A stretch of 64,000 bases of DNA from an uncultured Saprospiraceae bacterium (GTDB taxonomy: Bacteria > Bacteroidota > Bacteroidia > Chitinophagales > Saprospiraceae), in NCBI GenBank assembly GCA_937959275.1, contig CALGLU010000022.1, forward strand, positions 236,840 to 300,839, given 5' to 3'. A model generated the notes under the pieces. The model was not told the DNA's origin and searched no databases. It saw only the letters and a list, made by a program, of their open reading frames with translations. Made by a program: the position numbers and the translations under genes. Shown here piece by piece: positions 16,998 to 27,400 of the stretch (positions are counted from its first letter, which is position 1; each line of letters starts with the position of its first letter).

Positions 16998-17804
16998 TCA
17001 TTCTAATTCACTAAGCTCTTGAGCTCTGTGAAATGCAGATTCAATACCTTCCTGATAACCTTCTTTTACACGTTGTTTCTCAAACGCGTTAAAAGCAGCG
17101 GCAGTCGTACCACCCTTGGAAGTTACTTTTTCAATCCATTCCTCGCAAGTGAAATCGTGCTTATTAAATAAGTCGATCGCTCCTCTAAATGTTTGATAGG
17201 TTAATAACTCTGATTCAGATTGTGAAAAACCTAAGGCTTTAGCCGACTCAATCATTCCTTGCATAAAATAAAAGACATACGCAGGACCTGAACCTGAAAT
17301 GGCAGTTGCTGCATCGATCATCACTTCATCATCAGTATAGACGGTTTTGCCTGACGCACTCAACAGATTCTGCACCATCACCAGTTCAATTCGAGTCACT
17401 TCAGCCGACGAACTAAACACAGACATACCTGTTCCAATCTGCGCTGGCAAATTCGGCATCACCCGCACGACCTTCTTCAATCCTAGGCCTTTCTGAATCG
17501 TCTCTATTTTCACACCTGCCATAATAGACAGCACGACTTGCTGCTGACTGATAAATGGCTTAATGGTGCTAAACAATGAATTGATATCCTGTGGCTTAAC
17601 AGCCAAGATGATCAAATCAGCATCTTCAACATAGTCATCAGGTTCTCCGAAGACTGTTCCGATTTCGAGCTTCTTTAGCTCATCTGCTTTCTTCATTGAT
17701 TTCTCAAGAATTAGCATATTGCTATTGTCGACTATTTTCGAATTGATAAAGCTTTTCGCAAAGGTCAAGCCCATATTCCCACCACCAATAATTAAAATTT
17801 TCAT
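16998..17804 (-). CDS. proC: Pyrroline-5-carboxylate reductase
   Basis: 268 residues, normal length. The N-terminal Rossmann motif ILIIGGGNMGLTFAKSF binds NADPH. LIILAVKPQDI and VLSIMAGVKIETIQKGLG follow, then VRVMPNLPAQIGTGMS. The C-terminal dimerisation domain carries AISGSGPAYVFYFMQGM and the signature region VTSKGGTTAAAFNAFE. Last step of proline synthesis in the cytoplasm. Three 12-bp repeats (AAATCAAAATGY type) lie directly upstream at 17812-17847. It is the only gene of its transcript. Confidence 0.95.
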   Translation of the reverse strand: MKILIIGGGNMGLTFAKSFINSKIVDNSNMLILEKSMKKADELKKLEIGTVFGEPDDYVEDADLIILAVKPQDINSLFSTIKPFISQQQVVLSIMAGVKIETIQKGLGLKKVVRVMPNLPAQIGTGMSVFSSSAEVTRIELVMVQNLLSASGKTVYTDDEVMIDAATAISGSGPAYVFYFMQGMIESAKALGFSQSESELLTYQTFRGAIDLFNKHDFTCEEWIEKVTSKGGTTAAAFNAFEKQRVKEGYQEGIESAFHRAQELSELE

Positions 17805-17811
17805 AAATTAT

Positions 17812-17847
17812 AAATCAAAATGCAAATCAAAATGTAAATCAAAAATA
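17812..17847. repeat. Three 12-bp direct repeats upstream of proC
   Basis: AAATCAAAATGC, AAATCAAAATGT and a third degenerate copy AAATCAAAAATA stand head to tail beginning 8 bases upstream of the proC start codon. This may be slippage or a leader element of proC; no protein-binding motif is recognised. Confidence 0.6.
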
Positions 17848-18041
17848 GCTAAGCTGTAGAATATACAGATTCATACCTTATCTATAATCAAACAACATGC
17901 CTTAAGTTGATTTTTGAATTTAAAGTTGGATTTGCGATGAGTTAGCTCAACGATATGATACAATACGAATCTTCATTCGTGTTCCTTGTTGTCTTAATGA
18001 TTCTTCTTTTTAAGGATCTACATCACTTTTATGAAGCAATA

Positions 18042-18106
18042 ACTATGTGCCCTATCCTCCTATCTGGTTCAATTAACTATGTGCCCTATGTGTCTATGTG
18101 GTTCAG
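18042..18106. repeat. 34-bp direct repeat with GTGCCCTAT motif
   Basis: AACTATGTGCCCTAT...TGGTTCA occurs at 18042-18072 and again at 18076-18106, a 34-base period. The remainder of the 17805-18138 gap holds only the three short repeats next to proC. The wording resembles intergenic repeats common in Bacteroidota genomes (from memory). Confidence 0.7.
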
Positions 18107-18138
18107 TCTCGATTTAACAAACCCTCGTAAGCCAGCCT

Positions 18139-20466
18139 CTAAAATTTATAATTTATCCCAAATGTAAGACTCAAACCAATATCATCTGCAAAGTATCTTT
18201 GTCTATTTAAATAATCGCGGTAAGCAACATTAAAAAGATTATTCGCTTCGACGAAGCATCTAATTTTATAATGAGAAGAAATTAGATTAGTAGAGAGTTT
18301 CAACCCTAAAAGATTATAAGCTGAAGGTGGTAGAACAAAATCTTGGCTAGCTAAAAGATTATTTTGGCTAAATACATATTTATTGTTGAGTTCTATTTCA
18401 GTATCCTCAAGCTGTATTGAATTTAAGGTAATGAGCTTTTCGGCACGATAGACAATGCTTCCATAAACGTTATTTGGAGGCATAAAAACAAGGGGTAAAT
18501 CTTCTTCGGTATTTGTACCTTTTAAATAGCTGTATTTCAACAGACCAAATAGTGAACGACGAATTGTGAACTGGGCTGATATGTCAAGGCCATAGATTGT
18601 AGCATTGCTTTGTTCGTATGTAAATACAGGAAAAAAGCCACGAATGGTTTGTCGGATTTCATCCTGAGGATTTAAAAATATATAATCGTTGAAGAGCTGA
18701 TGATACAGTAAGGTATTAAATGAAAAATTGGCATTAGGTGTCCATTTATATTCTAAGGTGTTTTTAAGAGCTGTTTCGGTATTGAGATTTATATCTCCTT
18801 CTTCAATACCGCTAACGCCTTGATGTAGGCCATTGCTGTATAATTCATTTATTCCAGGATTCCGTGTGGCATAACCAATATTCCAGCTGATAGATTGTGC
18901 TTTTGAAATGTCAAACTTTGTAGAGACAAGACCATTAATATTATGAAATTGGTTTTTATATCTAATAATTTCACTTTCAATACCTCTGCTAATGGTCACC
19001 ACATTTTGCAGTTCATAATCGTATCGAATGCCGAAATTAAAATCAATGTTCTTTAAGCGCTTGGAGACTGTGGCAAACTGGCCAGCTTTATAGGAGAAGT
19101 AGTCAGGTATTAAAGGAAGGATTCCTGTTTCTGGATTATTTGTATTGTCAGTAATGATTTGTTGATTCCCAACTTTAAGCTTCCATTCACTCTTTAGTTG
19201 TTGTGTGTATTTTAATTCTATATTAGAAGTCGTTTGAGCAATATGTAAAGCGGGAATATCCGTTCGTCCACTACGTCTGACATCAAATTCTTTTCGATTA
19301 TTTAACTGTCCAGCCACCACAAAGTCAAATGTTTGGCTTTCATCGTAGTAGTACTTCGTTTTAAACTTGACGAGATGATGTGATACATGTTGCTTGGGAG
19401 CTTCTATTTTATAACTGAAAGTTGGCTCAGTAAAAAATGGAATCTCTCGGTTCAGAGCTTGATCCAGATCCGTCAGATTACCAATATGAGAACCTCTCAA
19501 AACCCCAAGACGGGTATTGAATGTACTAGCATAAAAATCAAAAAACACTTTTTCATCCCATGACTTTTCCAATTGAAAAGATAGATTTGCTTCTTCAAGT
19601 CCTGTATTATTTAGAAAATAACTTGCTGTTTTCCGGTCGCCATATTTCTTCAAAGTACCATTTACTCTCCATGCAAAAAGACTTGTGTATCGCTCTAGTC
19701 GAGCATTTAAACTATTGCCTCTTCCGTTGGTTTCATAAGCGTAGTTTATCTGACCATGAAGATGTGGTTCACGACCTATTTTTTTTGGTTCAACCAAAAC
19801 AACAGCGCCTAAATTCCCACTTCCAAATTCAATGGCATTTGCTCCTTTTAGAACAATGATTTTATCGGCAGAAAATGGATCTATTTCAGGGCTGTGGTCA
19901 TTGCCCCATTGTTGGCCACTTTGTGCGATACCGTTATTGAGAATTGTCAAGCGATTTCCATAGAGGCCATGAACAACCGGTTTTGAAATGCCACTTCCAT
20001 TCTTAATCAAGTGAACACCTTCCTGATTTTCCAATAAACCTGCTAAATTTTGATTGGTATTATCTTCGATTGCCTGACGGTTGACAGAGGAATTTGGTTG
20101 ATTGTTTTGATTATCCTTTTTGCCTTGAATTACAACTCCTTCTAGCGAGGTGCTCGTATGTGTCAAGATGACATTCAAAAATGTATCTTCCAAAAGATCA
20201 AAATGAAACTCCTTAGAATCGCAACCGATATGCGAAAATATTAAGTGATACTCTCCTTCGCAAATGTTATTAAAGGAGAAATTTCCGGTATCATCTGTAT
20301 TGGTCCCATTAGATATTTCGCGAATCAGGACATTCACGTAGGATAGGGGTAAACCAGTTCCTTCGTCAATGACCTGACCGCTAATATTAAGCTTACAGTC
20401 CTGCGCAGCGCCATTAAAAACTGCAAGGAAAAATGTTAAGCAAAAAATGAATTTATTATTGAACAT
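18139..20466 (-). CDS. TonB-dependent outer-membrane receptor, probable zinc-type (ZnuD-like)
   Basis: 775 residues. Signal peptide (MFNNKFIFCLTFFLAVFNGAAQ), then a carboxypeptidase-regulatory-like domain (ISGQVIDEGTGLPLSYVNVLI, residues 27-110). The plug follows (ESNLAGLLENQEGVHLIKNG-type region, then VVHGLYGNRLTILNNGIAQ, QQWGNDHSPEIDPFSADKI and VLKGANAIEFGSGNLGAVV), and then a 22-strand-type barrel ending in F (GLSLTFGINYKF). The DH in the plug loop and the ADKIIVLKGA context resemble ZnuD-like metal receptors. Its start overlaps the stop of the upstream lipoprotein gene by 11 bases. The shared promoter is overlapped by a Zur-like palindrome, so repression by zinc is the best guess. Confidence 0.82.
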   Translation of the reverse strand: MFNNKFIFCLTFFLAVFNGAAQDCKLNISGQVIDEGTGLPLSYVNVLIREISNGTNTDDTGNFSFNNICEGEYHLIFSHIGCDSKEFHFDLLEDTFLNVILTHTSTSLEGVVIQGKKDNQNNQPNSSVNRQAIEDNTNQNLAGLLENQEGVHLIKNGSGISKPVVHGLYGNRLTILNNGIAQSGQQWGNDHSPEIDPFSADKIIVLKGANAIEFGSGNLGAVVLVEPKKIGREPHLHGQINYAYETNGRGNSLNARLERYTSLFAWRVNGTLKKYGDRKTASYFLNNTGLEEANLSFQLEKSWDEKVFFDFYASTFNTRLGVLRGSHIGNLTDLDQALNREIPFFTEPTFSYKIEAPKQHVSHHLVKFKTKYYYDESQTFDFVVAGQLNNRKEFDVRRSGRTDIPALHIAQTTSNIELKYTQQLKSEWKLKVGNQQIITDNTNNPETGILPLIPDYFSYKAGQFATVSKRLKNIDFNFGIRYDYELQNVVTISRGIESEIIRYKNQFHNINGLVSTKFDISKAQSISWNIGYATRNPGINELYSNGLHQGVSGIEEGDINLNTETALKNTLEYKWTPNANFSFNTLLYHQLFNDYIFLNPQDEIRQTIRGFFPVFTYEQSNATIYGLDISAQFTIRRSLFGLLKYSYLKGTNTEEDLPLVFMPPNNVYGSIVYRAEKLITLNSIQLEDTEIELNNKYVFSQNNLLASQDFVLPPSAYNLLGLKLSTNLISSHYKIRCFVEANNLFNVAYRDYLNRQRYFADDIGLSLTFGINYKF

Positions 20467-21016
20467 CTATTGGAAATGTAACTTGAATATCTGTCTCACC
20501 TCCAGCATTAGTGATATCACCCTCTGAAACTCCAGCAGCTGACTTGTTAGGCTCATGACGTAGTATGATTGTGAGCGTACCTGAGTCTGGAGCTCCTGTC
20601 GTCAAAGTGGTCATAACTCCTAAAGGAAAATTATTCGCATCTTCATCACCATAAGTAATATTCACAGTTGACAAATTCGATTCAAAAAAGACTTGATGTT
20701 CTTCAGCTTCTTCAACTACCTCTAGCAAAATATTTATTGGAGTTTCTCCAGCTTCATTCATTAGGTCAAGACTACCAACGTAACTCTGATTGGCACTAAG
20801 TGTCCCTCCAGTTATCAAAGGGCTATCACCACCATCTCCATCTAAATCTTGGAAGCTAAGTGTGATTATGTCACCTCCTCCAATAGGGCTGAGTTGGTAA
20901 CTGAGACTTGTAATAAGTTCTTCTTCGTTAGGTATTTCTGGATCATCCTTTTCGCAATTGGTGAATAGCAGGCTAGTCAATAAGATCAAGGAGAGAGCTA
21001 CAAGATTTTTGTTCAT
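20456..21016 (-). CDS. Lipoprotein linked to TonB receptor, function unknown
   Basis: 186 residues from ATG 21016, chosen because it gives a lipoprotein signal (MNKNLVALSLILLTSLLFTNC, Cys 21) and places the promoter correctly. A long in-frame extension upstream to 21121 would run through the palindromic operator and is rejected. The body is acidic and beta-rich: SLSYQLSPIGGGDIITLSFQ, DLDGDGGDSPLI, and TTGAPDSGTLTIILRHEPNK. Bacteroidota genomes often carry a similar small lipoprotein next to a TonB receptor (from memory). A surface or periplasmic partner that delivers the metal to the receptor is an inference. Confidence 0.75.
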   Translation of the reverse strand: MNKNLVALSLILLTSLLFTNCEKDDPEIPNEEELITSLSYQLSPIGGGDIITLSFQDLDGDGGDSPLITGGTLSANQSYVGSLDLMNEAGETPINILLEVVEEAEEHQVFFESNLSTVNITYGDEDANNFPLGVMTTLTTGAPDSGTLTIILRHEPNKSAAGVSEGDITNAGGETDIQVTFPIDVQ

Positions 21017-21045
21017 TATATTTTTATTTAAGGTTAATTTATGCG

Positions 21046-21053
21046 CAAATATA
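21046..21053 (-). promoter_or_regulatory. -7 promoter element (TATATTTG) of the lipoprotein-TonB receptor operon
   Basis: On the minus strand TATATTTG matches TAnnTTTG exactly, 30 bases before the ATG at 21016. It predicts a transcription start near 21040 and a leader of about 24 bases. Confidence 0.6.
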
Positions 21054-21059
21054 AAATGT

Positions 21060-21080
21060 AAATGCAACAATGTTGCATTT
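21060..21080. promoter_or_regulatory. Perfect 21-bp palindrome, candidate Zur operator
   Basis: The arms AAATGCAACA and TGTTGCATTT are exact reverse complements around a single A at 21070. The site lies directly upstream of the -7 element (7 bases away), within the -35 to -10 spacer, the position of a repressor that blocks polymerase. The half-site TGCAACA resembles Zur boxes predicted in Bacteroidota (from memory), and the downstream genes fit zinc uptake. Confidence 0.7.
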
Positions 21081-21470
21081 GGGCTCATTGTTTTTATTTT
21101 TTTAACTAAAATAATGTTCAACTTAGTAGCTAATTATTTCAAACCTTTTAAAAATGTTTGCGTACCAAAGTACGAACAAGAAGACATTAATTCAATCTGA
21201 TTCTTCAAAACTCAGTTCAAAGAGACTCTCTACTTATTAAAAGAAGATGAGATTAAATGCAGCTGTAAGTCTTGGAATAGCAATCCTGAATGACAAAACT
21301 TATATTTAGTGACTATCCGCTTGTTGGGGAATGATTTTAGTCGGTATAATAATTGCATTAGTATGTTAACGTTTCAAGCCACCTTTTTTCCTTTTATCAA
21401 GAATTGATTTATAAAAGGAGTATTACAGTATAATACTGGGCTTATTAAGACATAAATTAAGAGGTGTAAC

Positions 21471-24400
21471 ATGATCAAAAAGAGTGGGTGTTCAGAGATG
21501 TATAATAGAATAGTTGCGAAATATAGGCTTGGTCTCTTCGACCGCAATATGGTAAAAACGCAGTTTTACTCTAAAATTCCCATCGTTAGCTTAAGCCTAA
21601 TTTATATTTTCTTAAACTATGTGGCCACTGATTCATACGATAAATGGCAGTCGGATGATTTAAATTCATCTAGAACAGCCTCTGTCGAGATCGTAAGAAA
21701 TTTTGATAACAGTGAGGCTGATTATCGAAATTCTATTTTTCCAAAAACAAATATTGCAAGTGACTTAGAATTAACTAAGTCCGTTTCGAATGGAACTCCC
21801 TTGACAGGTGAGACTTTTTACTACACCCTTCAATATAGCTGTGCTGGTTTGACAGAGGATTGCCTTGGAACAGTTATTACGGATCCATTACCTGCAGGTT
21901 TAGAATTTGTAAGCGTAATTGGCTCTATTCATACTACTTCAGAATCTTACAATTCTGGTACACATACCGTTACATTCTCATTTATAGATCCATTGGCCTC
22001 AGGTACTACTGGAGAAGTTAGAATTGAGGTTCGTTTTCCAAATGGAACTACTCCAAACGGAACAGTTGCCAATAATACTGCAACGATCAGTGCAAGCAAT
22101 GCTGCATCTGTTAGCTCAAGCGCATCTGCTACAGCTTCTGCTTCAAATACTATTGGCTATAGTAAGGATTTATTAAATGGAGGTGCTATTAATGGCTACG
22201 CTACCTATCACTTGATGATATGTAATGGGACGCCAGAGGTACAAGATAACGGGACACTTACCCTAAACACCGTAACAATAGTTGACACTTTACCTCCCGG
22301 TTCAATTTTTATTGAGACTAGTTTAAATTCTGGTTCTACATCAAGCTATGATGCAGCTTCTCATTCAGTCACCATAAATCACCCTAGTCTTGGACCAGGA
22401 GAATGTATTTTTCCAAAAGTTACTGTACAATATCCAGATCCTCCTTTTAGTCTAGGGAACACCGTTTCAAATGAAGCTTTTTGGCGCTTTACTCCTGTGG
22501 GAGAAAGTACCCAAACGCTTTCTGATATTGAAAGCATCACAATTATAGCAGCTTCCTATATAGGCCAAACGGTTAAGACTATAGGAAACCCTACTTTATT
22601 TCCAGGCCAGAGTAGCACATATACGCTGAGGGCTGGTATCACGGGAACAGAAGCTGCGAATCAATTTTGTATCAATGATACAATTCCAAGCGATATTGAA
22701 ATTACTAGCTTTAGTTTAGGTGGATGGTATTATGGAGGACTTACAGGACTAGAGGACATTCTTAATGTTTCTTATACAACAAATCTAAATGGACCAACGC
22801 TTATAAGTGGTTCACCAAGGTCGATCTGGACCGATGATGTCATAGATGTTGTAACAGATTTAGGATTAACGATTGGAGGTGGAGAATATATTACTTCTCT
22901 GAATTATTGTTTTGGAGATGTTCCCGCAGGCTTTGATAATTATTCAAATATCATCCTAGGCTTTACCGTAAAGCCGACGGCTAGTCCTGGAACCGTAACT
23001 AATTGCTCAGAATTAAGCAGTACTACTTCAGGTTTTAATTTGACAGATGACTGTGCGGATTTAACGGTTGCTGCATCAGCAAGTTTAGCACAACTAAACC
23101 CTGTTAAAGATGTATGGCCAGGAGCCGTTGTACATAATCGAGGTGATAATATCGTTTTTCAAATAGCGATAAGAAATGAATTAGGAGGAAGTGATTCTAT
23201 AATAGATCCTATTGCATATGATTTATTGCCGGAAGGAATGGAATATGTTCCTGGCTCTTGGGGAGTACCTGGATGGGGGAATACTTATGGTTTCCCTAAT
23301 CCCACTTTTGAATTTATTTCAGATTATAAAGGAACAGGTAGAGATTTCCTAAAATGGGAATGGCCTGCCGGAATTGAGATACCACCTGGAGAAAGAATAG
23401 TAATTGAATTCAATTCCATAATTGGAGACGAAGCATTAGGAGGAGTACCCGCATTTTATAATTATGCGTATATTCAAACTCCAGATCCAACCAACTGTGT
23501 AAGTGGAATTCAAACTGCAGATATCTATGATTTTGACAATGACGAAAATACAAGTGAATTGTTATGTGGCGGTAGTAGAGCGGTCGATATCAATGAATTA
23601 CTAGCCTTAGAAAGTGAAAAACTAGTAAAAGGACAATCGGATATAGCCTACACTAAGTTTCCAGATGTTGGTAATTCTGTACCTGGTGGAATTGCAGATT
23701 ACATTTTAGAAGTTCGAAACCTAGGAAATATTCCAATGGACAGTGTTATCGTAATTGATATTTTACCTTCAATAGGAGACCAAGGTGTGATTAATGTAGT
23801 CGATAGAGATTCTCGTTGGCAACCAAACTTGGTGAGTTCAGTAAATGCTCCTGCAGGAGTAACTGTTTTTTATAGTACTGCAGCGAATCCGTGTCGATCA
23901 GATGAGGGCTTTGTAGCTACTGGGCCCGTAGGATGTGATGTTCCAAATTGGTCAACCTCAATTCCAACGGACTTAACAAGCGTTCGTTCCCTAAAGTTCG
24001 ATTTTGGAAGTACCATCCTACAACCAATGGATACAATCCAACTAGCATGGTCTATGAGAGTACCTGTAAATGTCTTTTCAACTATAGGTTCACAACCTGA
24101 TTCTATTGCTTGGAATTCATTTGGTTATATTGGTAGACGAACCGACAATGGAGATTACACCTTAGCTTCAGAACCAGTAAAAGTAGGGGTTGACATTAAT
24201 GAAGTATTGCCCAATGGCTATGGTGATTTTGTATGGGAAGATAGCAATCAAAATGGAATTCAAAACGTAGGAGAACCTGGAATAAATGGAGTTCGAGTAG
24301 AATTATATAAAGATAACGGAGATGGCATTACTAACATGGCTGTTGATACGTTTATCAATTTTACAGTAACTGCAAATGGAGGTTTCTATCTTTTCCCAAG

Positions 24401-27400
24401 CTTAGGTGAAGGAAATTTTTATGCTGTTTTTTATAAACCGCCATCCATGGATATATCAATAAATGATGCAGGTGGAGATGACAATACTGATTCTGATGGA
24501 ATAGCGGCAAGCTATTATGGCTTTGATGTCGCAATATCTCCAATTGTTAATTTACTGGATTTTACATTCGATTATAGTTGGGATTTAGGATTATATCCTT
24601 CATCCAATGGATCTGTTGGTGATTACGTCTGGAATGATGCTAATGGAAATGGAATTCAAGATGAATCTAGCTCAGAAGGAATCAATGGAGTGCAACTATA
24701 CTTATATGATAATGCAAGTTCTGCAAACCCTATTGATTCTGTTATTTCCTCTAATGACCCTAACGGAAATCCAGGCTATTATCTATTCTCAGATATTATT
24801 CCGGGTAATTATTTTTTAGAATTGAACTTACCTTCAGGTGTAACTTATGCTGCGCAAGGACCTAATGGCTCAAGCGATCCTTCAGATTCAGATTTTAATT
24901 CAGGTACTAATCGTACAGAAGTATTTGCAGTAAGTGCTGGAAATTACGACAACATGTGGGATGCAGGTTTGATTTTGTCAGGAGTAGAAGTATGTGATAA
25001 TGGAATTGATGATGATGGCGATAATTTAGTTGATTGCATCGATTCAGATTGTCCTTGCTACAATCCTTTTACTTGTGATTCTGATATATTTATGGCTTAT
25101 TCTTCTTCTTCAAGTATTCCTTCCACCTTTTCTACATTTAATACAAATACATTTCCCTTTACATTTGACGTAGTTGGAAGTGCTGGCTCCCTGATAAATG
25201 CCTTGGGCTATAGAAATCAAGATAATTTTATTTATGGTATCCAATTTAGTACCCATGAATTAATTAGAGTAGGTAACGATGGAGTAGCTTATAGTTTAGG
25301 AGAAATAGTAGATTTTCCAGCTGCTGCAATGGATTATGATGCTGGAGATGTTTTTCCAGATGGCTATTTATATGTCCAATTAACAGGAACTCAAGATGAG
25401 GTATTCCAGATAGACGTAACTTCTACGCCACCGAGTGTTGTCGCTACACATATACTCGATCAGCCAATTAGCATTTACGATTTTGCATACAGCTCTGCAG
25501 ATGATAAAGTTTATTCTGTGGGAGAAAATGGAGAAAAATTTATGATAGACCCAATTAGTTGGACGGTTACCACTATTGGTACAAATGGACCAGCAGCTGG
25601 TTATGGTGCGGCCTATACGGATAATTTAGGAAATGTATATGTGTACAGAAATAATAACGGTACATTGTATCGGGTAGATTTTGGCTTAAATGGGACAGGA
25701 ACAGGAGATATGACTGTAATAACCACTGCGCCATCCGTAATTTTTAATGACGGTGCTTCTTGTAGAGGTTCTATATTCTTTCCTGAAATATGTGATGATG
25801 GAATTGATAACGATGGCGATGGCTTAATTGATTGTTTCGATTGTGAAGATTGTGCAAGTTCAGCACTTTGTAGTGACAATGATCAAGACGGAGTCAGCGA
25901 CTTTTGTGATTTGGATGATGACAATGATGGCGTACCGGATACGGATGAAGGTTGTGAAGAAAATCCAATATATTTCCCTTCTGCAGACAAGGGTTATTTA
26001 TTTCAACAACAGCCGACGGAAATTTCTTTAGTTGACATTACAACAGGTGTGACTACTTATTTACGAACCTTAGGCTTTACATTCAATGCAGTTGCTATAA
26101 ATGAATTGGATGGATTGTTCTGGGGAATAGATTTCACAACTGGAGATCTCATAGCATTAGATCCCGTTACTTTCAACATTGTTAATACATTTGGGAATTT
26201 TGGCAGTCAAGCTTCTGCGGCTTATGATCCAATTCAGAAAGTATATGTAATTACTAATAATCCAACTACTTTTGTCATAGATGCAGATCCACTTTCTCCA
26301 ACTTATGGAACTGAATTATATAACTTTTCCACCGGCAATTTCTTACCAGATATTGTCTTTAATAACGACGATGGTTTTTTATATGGTATTCAAAATAATG
26401 GTAATAACCTTTATCGAATAGATATTGTTGGTCAAACAATGTCACTGGTTGGATTAGTTGCTGGTTTACCTGCTAGCTCTTACGGTGCCGGCTATTCAAT
26501 CTTAGATGGTCGTATGTTTTTCGGCAATAATGACACCGGAGATTTATACTTAATCGATCTGTCTGTTGGATTATCGGCATCCATATTTTCGAGTGGGCCA
26601 GCCGCTTCAGCAAATGATGGAGCCAAAATATTAAGCATCGATCTTTACAATAGGCAAATTTGTGCTGATTGTGATAATGATGGGGTATCAAATAATTTTG
26701 ATTTAGACTCTGACAACGATGGCATTTATGATGTTCATGAAGCTGGTCATACCGCAGTAGATTCCAATAATGATGGGGTTATAGATGGAATTGCAGCTGA
26801 CTTTGGAGCAAATGGGTTATTCGATATATTAGAAACTTCTGAAGATAATGGCGTGCTGAATTATACTATAGCAGATAGTGAAACAAGCGCTGACGGTACA
26901 TTTGATATTTGTGAATTAGACTCAGATGGCGACGGATGTTTTGACACAAAAGAAGAAAGTATCGTTGATTTAGATAATGATGGAATTGTAGGTAGTGGTG
27001 TACCACCTGTGGACATTAATGGACTGGTAACTTCTATTGTATATACTGCTCCAGTCAATGATATTTGGCAAAATCCTGCACAGAGCTATTGCTTAAGTAT
27101 CAACGGTTTGGTTTTTGAAGATATCAATTTTGGAGGAGGAGATGGAAGGTCATTCGCTCTAGCAGATCTTTCTGCTGTATCCTCTGGCTGGACAGCTAAT
27201 GACATTCATGTTGAAAATGCAAGAGTGGAATTGTATGATAACTCTGGAAACTTTGTAGCGAGTACAAACACGGATGTAAATGGTGCATATTCTTTCACTG
27301 ACTTAACAAGTGAGAGTTATTCAGTAAGAGTAGTTAACAATACAGTGGCTTCAAATCGAATGAGCAATAGTACTGGAGCAACGATTATACCTGTGCAAAC

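Noticed and set aside
17955..18167. Short gene upstream of the TonB receptor terminus
   Set aside because: It is built largely from the 34-bp direct repeat and has no domain or ribosome-binding context.
20456..21121. Longer version of the lipoprotein gene starting at 21121
   Set aside because: It would read through the promoter and the palindromic operator and put 35 residues in front of the lipoprotein signal.
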